Source of the DNA: Anaerolineales bacterium HSG25
GTDB taxonomy: Bacteria; Chloroflexota; Anaerolineae; 4572-78; J111
DNA: 59,452 bases
Direction: 5' to 3'
NCBI GenBank assembly: GCA_030377865.1
Contig: JAUCGA010000025.1
Span: 1 to 59,452 of the forward strand
Positions 9,099 through 17,980 of this stretch are shown piece after piece. The translations under genes and the position numbers were made by a program. How positions within the stretch are numbered: position 1 is the first letter of the stretch; the number at the start of each line of letters is the position of its first letter. The notes under the pieces were generated by a model. That model had not been told where the DNA came from. It searched no databases and saw nothing but the letters and a program-made list of their open reading frames with translations.

Positions 9099-9268
9099 GA
9101 CCAGTTCGGGAACAATTAATCATCTCATAAAAACTCAAATTCGAGATCCACGGAGTGCAAAAGTTTCTTGTTTTTGCATGGTTGTTTTTGGCAAAAGCAA
9201 GAAGCTTTTGCCGGAGACAAACATGCAAAAGCAAGAAGCTTTTGCACTCCTTTATTGCCGAACAGTTC
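9099..9268. mobile_element. Family A miniature element, copy 2, with TA duplication
   Basis: A 170-bp element with ends GACCAGTTCGG and CCGAACAGTTC, flanked by TA at 9097-9098 and 9269-9270. The core has three GCAAAAGC-type hairpin units inside GGAGTGC...GCACTCC. The right-hand TA plus the element's first base form the TAG stop of the cyclodeaminase gene. Removing the element and one TA restores TAG followed by AGAGGCCGT-TTG, so no coding base was lost. TA target duplication is characteristic of IS630/Tc1-mariner-type transposition; no transposase of that type is in the window. Confidence 0.9.
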
Positions 9269-10251
9269 TACTGTATCCGTCGCCCTAAACCTAAAAATAG
9301 GGCTTTTTCGAGGGCTAACACGGCAAGGGCAAAATCTTGCATGGTACGTCCGGTTAGATCGGCTACGGTGATTTGGTTTGGGGCTGTCCGTCCAGTAATT
9401 TTGCCGATAATCAGATCGCCCAACTCACCTTGAACATTTTCTTCGGTGATGATACATTTATCGAGCGCATGATAAATTTCACCCATCATGATCGACTGAA
9501 TCAGTTTATCTGTGACAACCACATCGGCCAAGTCTAATACCGCAGGATACAATTCTTGTTTAGTAGGACTATTACTCCCTACCGCGTTGATGTGAACGCC
9601 CGGCTTTAGCCACTCAGCCTTAACCAGTGGACGTTCACTAGCAGTGGTAGTGATAATAAGGTCAGCATTATGGACGGCTTCTTGGACGGAAAGGGCAATT
9701 TCGATATTAAAATCATACTCTTCAATCAGGCGACGGGCATAAGTATCTACGTTCATCGGTGAACGTCCCCAAACAACCACATTTTTAACATCCCGAACCA
9801 GTTTTAACATTTTTAGTTGCATGTAGGCCTGTTTACCAGAGCCGATAATCGCCACCCGTTTTAGCTCTGGATTAGCGAGATATTTGGCCGCGATCGCACC
9901 GGTTGCACCGGCTCGAATACGCGTTAAGTAACCATGATCATACAACATCGCCGCCGGAAATCCGGTCGCGGCATCAAACACCATAGTCATCTCGCTCTGT
10001 ACTGGCAAGTTGATGGTCGGGTTATCTTGAAAGCTGTTCTCAACTTTAATTACGTAGTAGGGGGCTTCTTCCAAATAGGTGCCACGAACCTGTACTGAAC
10101 CGTTTACATCGGGCAGACCCAAAGCAAAGGCCGCGGGTAGATTCATGCGCCCTTCTGCCGAGGCGATGAACACTTTTTCAACTGCTTCTATTGCATCGGT
10201 CAAACTAACAGTTTGACGAATCTCATCTTCACCAAGTAATAAAAAAGACAT
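9268..10251 (-). CDS. Ornithine cyclodeaminase / mu-crystallin family protein
   Basis: An NAD(P)-dependent cytosolic enzyme family that includes ornithine cyclodeaminase, alanine dehydrogenase and ketimine reductases. The protein has 327 residues from ATG 10251. The substrate-binding N-terminal part contains SEMTMVFDAATGFPAAML and RAGATGA. The Rossmann motif is IIGSGKQAYMQL. Further family motifs are VWGRSP, ADLIITTTAS and GVHINAVGSNSPTKQEL. The exact substrate cannot be read from the sequence. I prefer ATG 10251 to the longer frame from 10290 because an extended -10 sequence (TGCTATACT) ends 6 bases before it, which suggests leaderless transcription. Downstream it was once directly followed by the glycosyltransferase gene. 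Confidence 0.85.
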   Translation of the reverse strand: MSFLLLGEDEIRQTVSLTDAIEAVEKVFIASAEGRMNLPAAFALGLPDVNGSVQVRGTYLEEAPYYVIKVENSFQDNPTINLPVQSEMTMVFDAATGFPAAMLYDHGYLTRIRAGATGAIAAKYLANPELKRVAIIGSGKQAYMQLKMLKLVRDVKNVVVWGRSPMNVDTYARRLIEEYDFNIEIALSVQEAVHNADLIITTTASERPLVKAEWLKPGVHINAVGSNSPTKQELYPAVLDLADVVVTDKLIQSIMMGEIYHALDKCIITEENVQGELGDLIIGKITGRTAPNQITVADLTGRTMQDFALAVLALEKALFLGLGRRIQ

Positions 10252-10270
10252 AGACACAGTATAGCATAAA
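10251..10270 (-). promoter_or_regulatory. Extended -10 promoter, possibly leaderless
   Basis: On the minus strand TGCTATACT is followed by GTGTCT and then the ATG of the cyclodeaminase gene. The expected transcription start would coincide with the start codon. No convincing -35 box is present, as is allowed for extended -10 promoters. Confidence 0.4.
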
Positions 10271-10290
10271 TTTTTCACGGTGAGAAACAT

Positions 10291-10380
10291 GATACGTGAA
10301 AACGTGAGGCGTGAAGACGTGAGGCGTGAAGACGTGATGCGTGAAAACGTGATACGTGAAGACGTGAGGCGTGAAAACGA
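10291..10380. repeat. Six tandem 15-bp repeats
   Basis: Six units of consensus GA(T/G)(A/G)CGTGAA(A/G)ACGT follow one another without gaps. Each unit is made of two CGTGA half-units about 7-8 bp apart. They lie directly upstream of the cyclodeaminase promoter and between divergent genes. They could be a simple variable-number tandem repeat or a regulator-binding array. Confidence 0.85.
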
Positions 10381-10402
10381 TCAGTCTCTTTGAAAATGGG
10401 CA

Positions 10403-10435
10403 ATCTTCCCGCAAGTTCTAAACTTGCGGGAAGAT
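10403..10435. repeat. Family C palindrome, copy 1
   Basis: Perfect 15-bp arms ATCTTCCCGCAAGTT / AACTTGCGGGAAGAT with loop CTA. Copies with altered but still complementary outer arms are at 16174-16206, 37103-37135, 53754-53779 (truncated), 55481-55513 and 55590-55622. Confidence 0.8.
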
Positions 10436-10486
10436 GATGACACAATCATGATGTTTGCACGGAAAATCCCAAAGAGCCAAACTACA

Positions 10487-11137
10487 ATGACCATTTATTC
10501 ATGCCCGTTATGCCAAAATCTATTGACCCAGCTTTACTATGAAGATCGACAACGCGTGTATCGGCAATGTTTGTGCTGTAAGTTGGTATTTGTACCACCA
10601 GCTTACTATCTCTCTGCCCAAGCAGAAAAGGCGGAATACGACCTGCATCAAAACTCTCCGCACGACATGGGGTATCGCCGTTTTTTAAGCCGGATATTTG
10701 AGCCAATGCAAGCCCGCTTGCCTGCCGCTAGTGTGGGCTTAGATTTTGGCTCTGGACCGGGACCGACCTTGTCGGAGATGTTCAAAGAGGCTGGACATAC
10801 CATGCAGATTTATGACATTTACTATGCGAAGAACCATTCGGTATGGGAGCATAGTTATGATTTTATAACCAGCAGTGAGGTGGTGGAACATCTACATCGA
10901 CCGCATGAGGAGTTACAGCGACTATGGACATGTCTCAAACCGAATGGTTTTTTGGGGATTATGACTAAGTTGGTGATTGATCAAACTGCATTTGCTAGTT
11001 GGCACTACAAAAACGATTTGACCCATGTCTGCTTTTTTTCGCGGCCAACCTTCAACTGGATTGGTGTTCAATGGGGATGCGAGCCGGAGTTTGTGGCTGA
11101 CGATGTAACGATATTTCGGAAGCCTGAGCTTGATTAG
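10487..11137 (+). CDS. SAM-dependent methyltransferase with N-terminal zinc ribbon
   Basis: A protein of 216 residues from ATG 10487. The N-terminus has a CPLC...CLCC pattern that should bind zinc, as in the CheR/Methyltransf_23-like group that precedes the methyl-transfer domain. Motif I is GLDFGSGPG, followed by the acidic residue in YDIYY and a SSEVVEHLHRPHEEL motif typical of class I methyltransferases. The Asn/Asp-Pro-Pro-Tyr motif of DNA/RNA methylases is absent, so a small-molecule or lipid substrate is more likely; it is unknown. The frame is open from 10424, but the first 21 codons lie partly in the C1 palindrome. No strong ribosome binding site was seen. Confidence 0.8.
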   Translation: MTIYSCPLCQNLLTQLYYEDRQRVYRQCLCCKLVFVPPAYYLSAQAEKAEYDLHQNSPHDMGYRRFLSRIFEPMQARLPAASVGLDFGSGPGPTLSEMFKEAGHTMQIYDIYYAKNHSVWEHSYDFITSSEVVEHLHRPHEELQRLWTCLKPNGFLGIMTKLVIDQTAFASWHYKNDLTHVCFFSRPTFNWIGVQWGCEPEFVADDVTIFRKPELD

Positions 11138-11220
11138 AATCAAAAAAGTTAGGACTATTTTCCTCACAGCGATGTTTCGCATTATAATAGATTGATTTGG
11201 TAGATATTTGGAGGATAGTT

Positions 11221-12069
11221 TTGTCTTATATACGATACATCCTATGCATTAGTTCTCTTTTATTGTTTCTTAGTGCCTGCGGAGAAGTTGCAACCCCCAA
11301 CCGGCCTATGGCTCCATTGGTGGATGCGTTGCCAACAATCAACCTAAATGCGGTACCGACTCCCACCAGTACCTTGGTACTCTCCCAAGTGACTCCAACC
11401 ACCACCCCCACAGTTACCCCCATCCCCGATGAGGTAAAAGGTTTTGTGGTTGATGTGCTTGATGGAGATACCATTGCCGTTGTTATGGAAGGTGATTCGT
11501 TTCAGCAGGCATACATAGTGCGCTATATTGGCGTTGATGCGCCTGAAAAAACGGCTAAAACACCTTGGGGACAGGTCGCTTATGAGCAAAATCGAGATTA
11601 TTTACAGCTTAAGGCTGTACGCCTTGTCCGTGACCAGACCGATTTTGATGAAGAGGGAAACTTGTTGCGATACGTCTATTTGGGTGAGGAGCTAGTTAAT
11701 GTTTGGCTGGTCGAAAATGGCCTAGCAGAGGCAATTTCTAGTGAGCCAAATGTCATGTTTCGGCCTGAGATTGGAGCCGGTGAACGGTTAGCTCAAGAGA
11801 GTGGCTTAGGTTTATGGGGGCCTGATCCAACCGCCACGCCAAAGTGGATTCGTCCGACGGCTAATCCAGAAACGGCTGATATTGCCCCCACCCCAGAAGA
11901 TTCATCTCCCGATTCAACCGCAGAACCTTCCACGAACGACATAACCGCGACTGTCACCACCTCTCTTCCATCAAGTGGCCTCAACATCGCTACCTCTACG
12001 CCACGGCTAACCAGTACGACCACCATCGACCAAGCAACCGTTGAACCAACCGCATCAGCCGATGAGTAG
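11221..12069 (+). CDS. Thermonuclease (SNase) family lipoprotein
   Basis: A 282-residue secreted nuclease. The N-terminus is a lipoprotein signal (hydrophobic stretch then LSAC|G lipobox), so it should be anchored to the membrane surface. The SNase domain (about 70-190) has VLDGDTIAV, VRYIGVDAPEK and GNLLRYVYL, which supply the equivalents of staphylococcal nuclease Arg35, Asp40, Glu43 and Arg87. It is flanked by Thr/Pro-rich linkers, with a long low-complexity Ser/Thr/Pro C-terminus. The start is TTG 11221, 6 bases after GGAGG. A role in degrading extracellular DNA is likely. Confidence 0.88.
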   Translation: MSYIRYILCISSLLLFLSACGEVATPNRPMAPLVDALPTINLNAVPTPTSTLVLSQVTPTTTPTVTPIPDEVKGFVVDVLDGDTIAVVMEGDSFQQAYIVRYIGVDAPEKTAKTPWGQVAYEQNRDYLQLKAVRLVRDQTDFDEEGNLLRYVYLGEELVNVWLVENGLAEAISSEPNVMFRPEIGAGERLAQESGLGLWGPDPTATPKWIRPTANPETADIAPTPEDSSPDSTAEPSTNDITATVTTSLPSSGLNIATSTPRLTSTTTIDQATVEPTASADE

Positions 12070-12086
12070 TAACATTTTATCAACTT

Positions 12087-12130
12087 CTTGCTACCCGATA
12101 TTTTTATTAATCAATATATCGGGTAGCAAG
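12087..12130. repeat. Perfect palindrome (minimal family E)
   Basis: 15-bp arms CTTGCTACCCGATAT / ATATCGGGTAGCAAG around a 14-base A/T-rich loop. The TACCCGA ends match those of family E elements. No T-run follows. It lies between the nuclease gene and the ribosome binding site of the surface protein. Confidence 0.7.
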
Positions 12131-12169
12131 GTAAGCAAAATCCAAATTATTACAAAGGAGTATGTACCA

Positions 12170-15100
12170 ATGGAGCAAAACAGCATGTTAAAACAGACAG
12201 TATTAAACCGATTTACGATTTATCGTCTTAGCCTCGTCCTTATCGGCGTGGTTTTGACCAGCCTATTTTATGTCCCCGCGGCTTCGGCCAATACGGAGAT
12301 TACCGATTGTACGGAGACCAACTTGAGACTCGCCATCGCCGCCGGACAGGTTGTCACTTTTAACTGTAGCGGCTCATCAACGATTACCTTGGGTAGTGAA
12401 ATCGATATTTTGACCCAGGTAACCATTGATGGGGGTGGAACCGTCACCATTAACGGTGGTGGCAACCGTATTTTTAATGTAGGTATTGGGCGTAAATTAA
12501 CCCTACAAAACATTACCATAACGGGTGGGAGCGCAAGTCAAGGTTCGGCCATTTACAATAATAACAACGGTCAGGTTTGGCTGGTTAACAGTACCATCAT
12601 CGATAATGATACCGTCGCCAGTAGTATCTGTACTACAGGAATAGGGGGGAATAAGTCTAACGGTTGTGGGGCGATTTTTAACACTAGCGGGGCAACACTC
12701 AATGTAATCAGTAGTACCATCTCTAACAATGACGCTCCCGGACGAGGGGGAGCTATCTCAAATGTGGATGCGACAGTAAATATTATTGGCAGTGTTATTG
12801 AAGGTAATACTGCGACAAGCCGAGGGGGAGCAATTAACCATTTTAGTGATTCTGGAGGTGGTCAACTAACCATCGAAAACAGTATCATCCGTAATAACAC
12901 CTCCAGTCATAATGGTGGAGCTATCTTTATTCATAGTTCTCCAGCCACCATTCTTAATAGCACCTTGGATACTAACACCGCAGTAAATGGTGGGGGCATG
13001 GCTATTCTCAGTGATAATAGCTCTGTTGAAATCACTATTAATCGTAGTACCTTTAGCAACAATAAAGTATCTGATCTCAACAGCACGAACACAGGTGGAT
13101 TAGAAATAGCTGTTGGAGATGATGCATCCAAGACGGTTCAAGTAAATATAGAAAATAGTACCTTTTTTGGTAATCAGGGTGGTAATCCAGGTGCTATTCG
13201 AACTAATGATACGGCTCAGGTGACGATAAAAAATGTTACTATTGCTCAAAATAGTGTTATATCAAGCAACTTTGTAGGTGGTATTCAAGCAGGCGGAACG
13301 AGTACTGTTAGTCTGCAAAATTCTATCTTATATGCTAACTCCTCCAAACACTGTAATACTCAAGGGAGCAGTACACTTACAAATAACGGGGGAAATGTCC
13401 GAGACAATAATGATACTTGTCTCCAAATCGACTCTTCAGTACCGGACAAAAACCCCGGTTTAGATTCGTTGAATGATAACGGAGGTTGGAATCTAACTGC
13501 CGCATTAGTAGTTATTGACTCAGTAACCGGCAGTAGTTGTCCAACAATTGACCAACGGGGCTGGACTCGGCCTAATGCGCCGGGGAGTTGTGACGCGGGG
13601 GCTTACGAACGAAACGCTACCGTTCCTCTTACCTCAACCGTCACATCTGCTACTACCAGCACCCTGTCAGGCGAACCGGCATATAAGTTGGCCGTGGGGG
13701 GAACTAATTTCAATCAAAATAGTATCGTCTATTGGAATGATAAGCCCTTGCCGACGGTCTATAATAGCGACACCTCACTGACCGCTTACGTTTCGATTGC
13801 CGATTATAAAAATCTGCCCGGTTCTGTCACGGTTGGCAATGGCACTGGTGACACCTCAGCCTCTCCCTACCAATTTGGACCAAACAACCCGCCAACCAGC
13901 GTGACGATTAGCGGCCCGACGAGTGGTCTTATCAACAACGGCAGCTTTAGCTTTATTACAACGGTTGAACCGACCACCACCACTCTTCCTTTAACCTACA
14001 CCTGGAGTGGAACCTATCTGTCAGCCACTCCTCATATTGCGATGGAAAGTTTGAATGATTCGTTTACAGTTGATCTGGATACGGCTGGAGATCAGATTAT
14101 TACGGTCACGGTGGAAAATAACGAAGGCACGACCGTGACCGCCACCCACAATGTCGAGGTAGTTGTAAAGCCGGATGCAAACAATATCACCACCACCCAA
14201 TCACTTACCACCGCCGAGATTCTGGATAATGTCGAGTTTGAGGTCTCCATTCCGACAACCACCACCACACCCATCACCTATATTTGGGAAGCGACCGAGC
14301 AAGAACCGACATCTCCCCAAACCACATCCACGAAGGGTGCAATTCTCAACCATAACTATACGTGGGTCACATCGGGAACGAAATATATTACTCTGACGAT
14401 CCAAAATGTGGGTGGTGAGACTAAAAAATATTTCTCCATTACCATCACCATCGGGGCCATTAATGTGGGGGTCAGCGGCCCCGACAAGGGCGGTATCAAC
14501 ACCGACTACACCTTTACCGCTACAGTTTTTCCTGTCACACCGACCCGAACCATTACTTACCAATGGCAAGCCAACGATATTAGCGGTATTACCACCCAAC
14601 AAGGCATGTTTGTGACCACCACTATTCCTTATTCATGGACAACCGGCGGTACAAAAGTTGTCACCGTAACCGCCTCTGACACAACGGGTCAAAAAACAGT
14701 TTCCACGACCATCACTATTGATACACCACCGTTGAGTGTCATGCTGACAGGGGCGAAACATGGTGAGTTGGGACAAGCCTATACCTTTACCGCCACCTCT
14801 GACCCGTCCACCACCACGCCGATTACCTACCTGTGGGAAGTAGATGGTCAAACAGCTATCACGCAAACCACTCAATCTGGAATTTACACCGATACCGCCT
14901 CATGGACATGGGACAGCATCGGCACCAAGATGATTACCGTGACCGCTCAAAATCGATCTGGAAGCATTGTTGCTAAACATACCATCGAGATTGTCATCTC
15001 CCCCGCCGGCCTGATGTTGAGTGGCCCAACCGTTGGTCGAGCCGGAAACAGCTACAACTTTAAGGCCATCGTCAGCCCGACCACGACGACTAGGCCCCTG

Positions 15101-16159
15101 ACCTATACCTGGCAGGCGGATGGGCTAGAGACTAAGGTGTTGACTTCGACCAGTTTGACCAGTCCCATGTCGTTGACATGGATGGACGCTGGCACCAAAA
15201 CGATCACCGTCACCGCCCAAAGTCCGGTCAATAGTCAAAGCAAACCGTATCAGTTTTTAGTCTTGGACATGGATGCGACGGGTATCATCACCTTGGATGG
15301 TACAACCGACGGTACGACTGACCAGACTCAGACATTTACAGCCACGCTCAATAGTGACGCGGCGACAGACCCCGTAACCTATACTTGGACTGCCACTGAC
15401 AAAGACGCGCCAGTTGTACTAACCGGCACGCTGACCAGCACCCAACCTTTTACATGGGATTCGCCCGGTATCAAGGTCGTCACGTTGACCGCCGAAAGTC
15501 CTTGGTCGACTGAGGTGACAACACGTGAAATTATCATGAGCGACCCTATCTACCCACCTGTTTCGATTATGGTTGCGGGGATTAAACAGGGTAATGTTGA
15601 TAATAGCTATCAGTTTGAGGCCACCGTCAGCCCGACCACGACGACTACACCGCTGACCTATACTTGGCAAGCGACAGATTTCCCGACCACACAAATACGA
15701 CTCGTCAACAAAGCCAGAACCATCCAAACAAATACTCTGACCGACACGATTACCTATACCTGGGCCATATCCGGCGAAAAGGTAATCACCGTCACCGCGC
15801 ACAACGCATCAGGCATGGTAACCGCCACCTACTCGGTGATGGTCTATGTGCCGCCGTTGAGTGCAACCATCAACGGGCCGATTACTGGTTTTATCAACAC
15901 CGAGTACACATTCACCACCACCATCATGCCGATCAGTGCCACTCTGCCGATTACTTACGTATGGTCACCGGAGCCGATGGGAGGGGAAGGAGCGGTTATC
16001 TCATATACATGGGATACGACCGGAACACGTACCATCATCCTGACCACGACCAACGTCGGCGGTTGGATAACGACCAGCCACACCATCGACATCAGCATCA
16101 ATGACATCAACGATAAGCTACCGGCTATCTACCTGCCGATTGTAGTTAAGTTGAAGTAG
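12170..16159 (+). CDS. Giant secreted beta-helix and PKD-like repeat protein
   Basis: A protein of 1329 residues, the largest in the window. A signal peptide (hydrophobic stretch ending VPAASA|N) is followed by a right-handed beta-helix region with Chlamydia-PMP-like repeats (GGAI, NSTI/NSTF and NNT words) to about residue 470. That region ends in WTRPNAPGSCDAGAYE, the choice-of-anchor Q signature. Then come eight or so Ig/PKD-like modules of about 90 residues, each with a TYTW(E/Q)A strand and a GTKxITVTAxN strand. The C-terminus is LPAIYLPIVVKLK; I recall similar YLPLV tails on Chloroflexota exported proteins. It is probably a surface adhesin or sheath component. ATG 12170 is chosen for AAAGGAG 9 bases upstream; the frame is open from 12041 but without a signal. 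Confidence 0.85.
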   Translation: MEQNSMLKQTVLNRFTIYRLSLVLIGVVLTSLFYVPAASANTEITDCTETNLRLAIAAGQVVTFNCSGSSTITLGSEIDILTQVTIDGGGTVTINGGGNRIFNVGIGRKLTLQNITITGGSASQGSAIYNNNNGQVWLVNSTIIDNDTVASSICTTGIGGNKSNGCGAIFNTSGATLNVISSTISNNDAPGRGGAISNVDATVNIIGSVIEGNTATSRGGAINHFSDSGGGQLTIENSIIRNNTSSHNGGAIFIHSSPATILNSTLDTNTAVNGGGMAILSDNSSVEITINRSTFSNNKVSDLNSTNTGGLEIAVGDDASKTVQVNIENSTFFGNQGGNPGAIRTNDTAQVTIKNVTIAQNSVISSNFVGGIQAGGTSTVSLQNSILYANSSKHCNTQGSSTLTNNGGNVRDNNDTCLQIDSSVPDKNPGLDSLNDNGGWNLTAALVVIDSVTGSSCPTIDQRGWTRPNAPGSCDAGAYERNATVPLTSTVTSATTSTLSGEPAYKLAVGGTNFNQNSIVYWNDKPLPTVYNSDTSLTAYVSIADYKNLPGSVTVGNGTGDTSASPYQFGPNNPPTSVTISGPTSGLINNGSFSFITTVEPTTTTLPLTYTWSGTYLSATPHIAMESLNDSFTVDLDTAGDQIITVTVENNEGTTVTATHNVEVVVKPDANNITTTQSLTTAEILDNVEFEVSIPTTTTTPITYIWEATEQEPTSPQTTSTKGAILNHNYTWVTSGTKYITLTIQNVGGETKKYFSITITIGAINVGVSGPDKGGINTDYTFTATVFPVTPTRTITYQWQANDISGITTQQGMFVTTTIPYSWTTGGTKVVTVTASDTTGQKTVSTTITIDTPPLSVMLTGAKHGELGQAYTFTATSDPSTTTPITYLWEVDGQTAITQTTQSGIYTDTASWTWDSIGTKMITVTAQNRSGSIVAKHTIEIVISPAGLMLSGPTVGRAGNSYNFKAIVSPTTTTRPLTYTWQADGLETKVLTSTSLTSPMSLTWMDAGTKTITVTAQSPVNSQSKPYQFLVLDMDATGIITLDGTTDGTTDQTQTFTATLNSDAATDPVTYTWTATDKDAPVVLTGTLTSTQPFTWDSPGIKVVTLTAESPWSTEVTTREIIMSDPIYPPVSIMVAGIKQGNVDNSYQFEATVSPTTTTTPLTYTWQATDFPTTQIRLVNKARTIQTNTLTDTITYTWAISGEKVITVTAHNASGMVTATYSVMVYVPPLSATINGPITGFINTEYTFTTTIMPISATLPITYVWSPEPMGGEGAVISYTWDTTGTRTIILTTTNVGGWITTSHTIDISINDINDKLPAIYLPIVVKLK

Positions 16160-16173
16160 TAGGAACAGTCATC

Positions 16174-16206
16174 ACCTTCCCGCAAGTTTAGAACTTGTGG
16201 GAAGGT
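16174..16206. repeat. Family C palindrome, copy 2
   Basis: Arms ACCTTCCCGCAAGTT / ACTTGTGGGAAGGT with one G-T mismatch, between the surface protein and the AAA protein. It lacks a T-run but could still stabilise the 3' end of the long upstream mRNA. Confidence 0.75.
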
Positions 16207-16230
16207 TGATCCTCTCCTACGGAGGCAACC

Positions 16231-17961
16231 ATGAAACCAATCCCTTATGGATTAGCCAGTTACAAACGAATAAGAAAGAAAGATTGTTACTATCTTGATA
16301 AAACCCATTACATACCACAATTGGAAGCAATCGGTGAATTCCTCTTTTTCATCCGACCGCGTCGCTTCGGCAAATCATCTTGGTTGACCGTGTTGGAAGG
16401 CTATTATGACATCAACCGAGTGGATGAATTTGATTTTCTGTTCAAGGGAACATACATCTATGATAATCCCACCCCAGAGAAGAACAGCTATCTGATTCTG
16501 AAATTCAACTTTTCGGAGGTCAGTCCCCAACTTGATGAAGTTAAAGAATCGTTCTACGAATATACAGACGATTGTTTCTACTTTTTCGGAGTGACATATC
16601 GAGAGTTGTTGGGTGATGAATACTTCAGGATGATAGAACGAAAGAAAAGCCCGCATGGAAAATTACGCTTTTTGTTGAGGTATGTTGGCATGCTAGGTCA
16701 CAAAGTCTATATTCTGGTAGATGAGTATGACAATTTTGCCAACACCATCCTGTCCACAGCCGGACAGACAGCCTATCACGAATTGACACGTGGGGCTGGC
16801 TTTTTTCGATTCTTCTTCAATCTGTTGAAAGGTGCGGCTGATCGAATGGATACCGGCGTGGGTCGCATGTTCATCACGGGTGTCTCACCGGTGACGATGG
16901 ATGATGTAACCAGTGGTTTTAATATCGGTCAACAAATCAGTTTGTACCCTGAGCTTAACGAACTACTCGGATTTACGAAGCAGGATGTCATCAACATCTT
17001 GGAATACTATGACCTTGAGTCAAACAAATTACTTCCTCTGATGCAGGAATGGTACGATAATTACCGATTCTCATCACAGGTAGAACAGGCGATGTTTAAC
17101 ACCGATATGGTGCTTTATTTCATCAAAGATTATCTGCGACGTAATGCTCCGCCAGATGAAATGATAGACCAGAATGTGAAGATAGATTATGGTAAGTTGC
17201 GCCACCTGATGGTGTTGGATAAGCGATTGAATGGCAATTTCAGTTATCTGACAAATATAATCAAAACACGGAAAACTGCTATAAAAAACGTGGCATCAAG
17301 TTTTCCGATGGAGAGATTGACCAAGAAATCGAACTTTATCTCATTATTGTTCTATTTTGGCTTGCTGAGTTATACCAATAAGGGTGAATTACAGATACCA
17401 AATGAGACGGTCAAACAGTTGATGTACAGCTATATCCGAGATGGATATGAAGATGTGGATGTATTTAATGTTGACGTATGGCAGTTGTCTAGCTTGGTTC
17501 GGGAGATGGCCTATCAAGGAGAATGGCGAGCAGTCTTTGAGTTCTTGGCCGATGAGGTGAAAAAGCAGACCTCAATACGAGATTATCTGACTGGTGAGAA
17601 GGTAATTCAGACCTTTTTGCTGGCCTATCTGAGTGTGACCGATTATTACTTGATACGGACCGAGGTGGAGATGGGCAAAGGTTTCGTGGATTTGTACATG
17701 GAGCCGTTCTTTGGCAAATATGAAGATTTACAATATAGCTATCTGATAGAGTTGAAATATATCACTCGCGGTGAGTTTACGGATGATAAGTTGAAGGAAG
17801 AATTAGCGGAGGCCAAGACTCAGTTACAAAAATACGCTACCGACGCTAGAGTCATCAAGCGGAGTCAGGGTAGCCAGTTGATAAAGGTGGCTTTGGTTTT
17901 CGCTGGTTGGGAACTGAAGGGGATGAGTGCCGTCGAAAATAGGGAGGAAACATCGGAATAA
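16231..17961 (+). CDS. AAA-ATPase-like / PD-(D/E)XK nuclease family protein
   Basis: A protein of 576 residues matching the common AAA-ATPase_like plus PDDEXK_9 architecture. The N-terminal GLASYKRIRKKDCYYLDKT and FIRPRRFGKSSW (a P-loop variant) are the family hallmarks. YILVDEYDNF is the Walker B segment. Near the C-terminus GFVDLYME...YLIELKYI supplies the Asp and Glu-x-Lys of a PD-(D/E)XK fold. The family occurs in many copies in some anaerobe genomes and its biological role is not established. The start follows ACGGAGG. The gene is followed closely by an unrelated permease. Confidence 0.85.
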   Translation: MKPIPYGLASYKRIRKKDCYYLDKTHYIPQLEAIGEFLFFIRPRRFGKSSWLTVLEGYYDINRVDEFDFLFKGTYIYDNPTPEKNSYLILKFNFSEVSPQLDEVKESFYEYTDDCFYFFGVTYRELLGDEYFRMIERKKSPHGKLRFLLRYVGMLGHKVYILVDEYDNFANTILSTAGQTAYHELTRGAGFFRFFFNLLKGAADRMDTGVGRMFITGVSPVTMDDVTSGFNIGQQISLYPELNELLGFTKQDVINILEYYDLESNKLLPLMQEWYDNYRFSSQVEQAMFNTDMVLYFIKDYLRRNAPPDEMIDQNVKIDYGKLRHLMVLDKRLNGNFSYLTNIIKTRKTAIKNVASSFPMERLTKKSNFISLLFYFGLLSYTNKGELQIPNETVKQLMYSYIRDGYEDVDVFNVDVWQLSSLVREMAYQGEWRAVFEFLADEVKKQTSIRDYLTGEKVIQTFLLAYLSVTDYYLIRTEVEMGKGFVDLYMEPFFGKYEDLQYSYLIELKYITRGEFTDDKLKEELAEAKTQLQKYATDARVIKRSQGSQLIKVALVFAGWELKGMSAVENREETSE

Positions 17962-17980
17962 ATTCCGACACCCTACTCTC

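Noticed and set aside
10291..10380. CRISPR-like array
   Set aside because: Units are contiguous 15-mers without spacers, and there are no cas genes.
10229..10414. 61-codon frame on the minus strand with repeated Val-Phe-Thr-Pro-His
   Set aside because: It is simply the translation of the 15-bp tandem repeat; no ribosome binding site, and it overlaps the cyclodeaminase start.
12041..12169. 43-residue extension of the giant surface protein
   Set aside because: It precedes the signal peptide and passes through a perfect palindrome; AAAGGAG supports ATG 12170.
15664..16104. 146-codon frame with a His-rich stretch inside the surface protein gene
   Set aside because: A shadow frame of the Thr/Ile-rich PKD-like repeats; the parent frame has clear domain structure.
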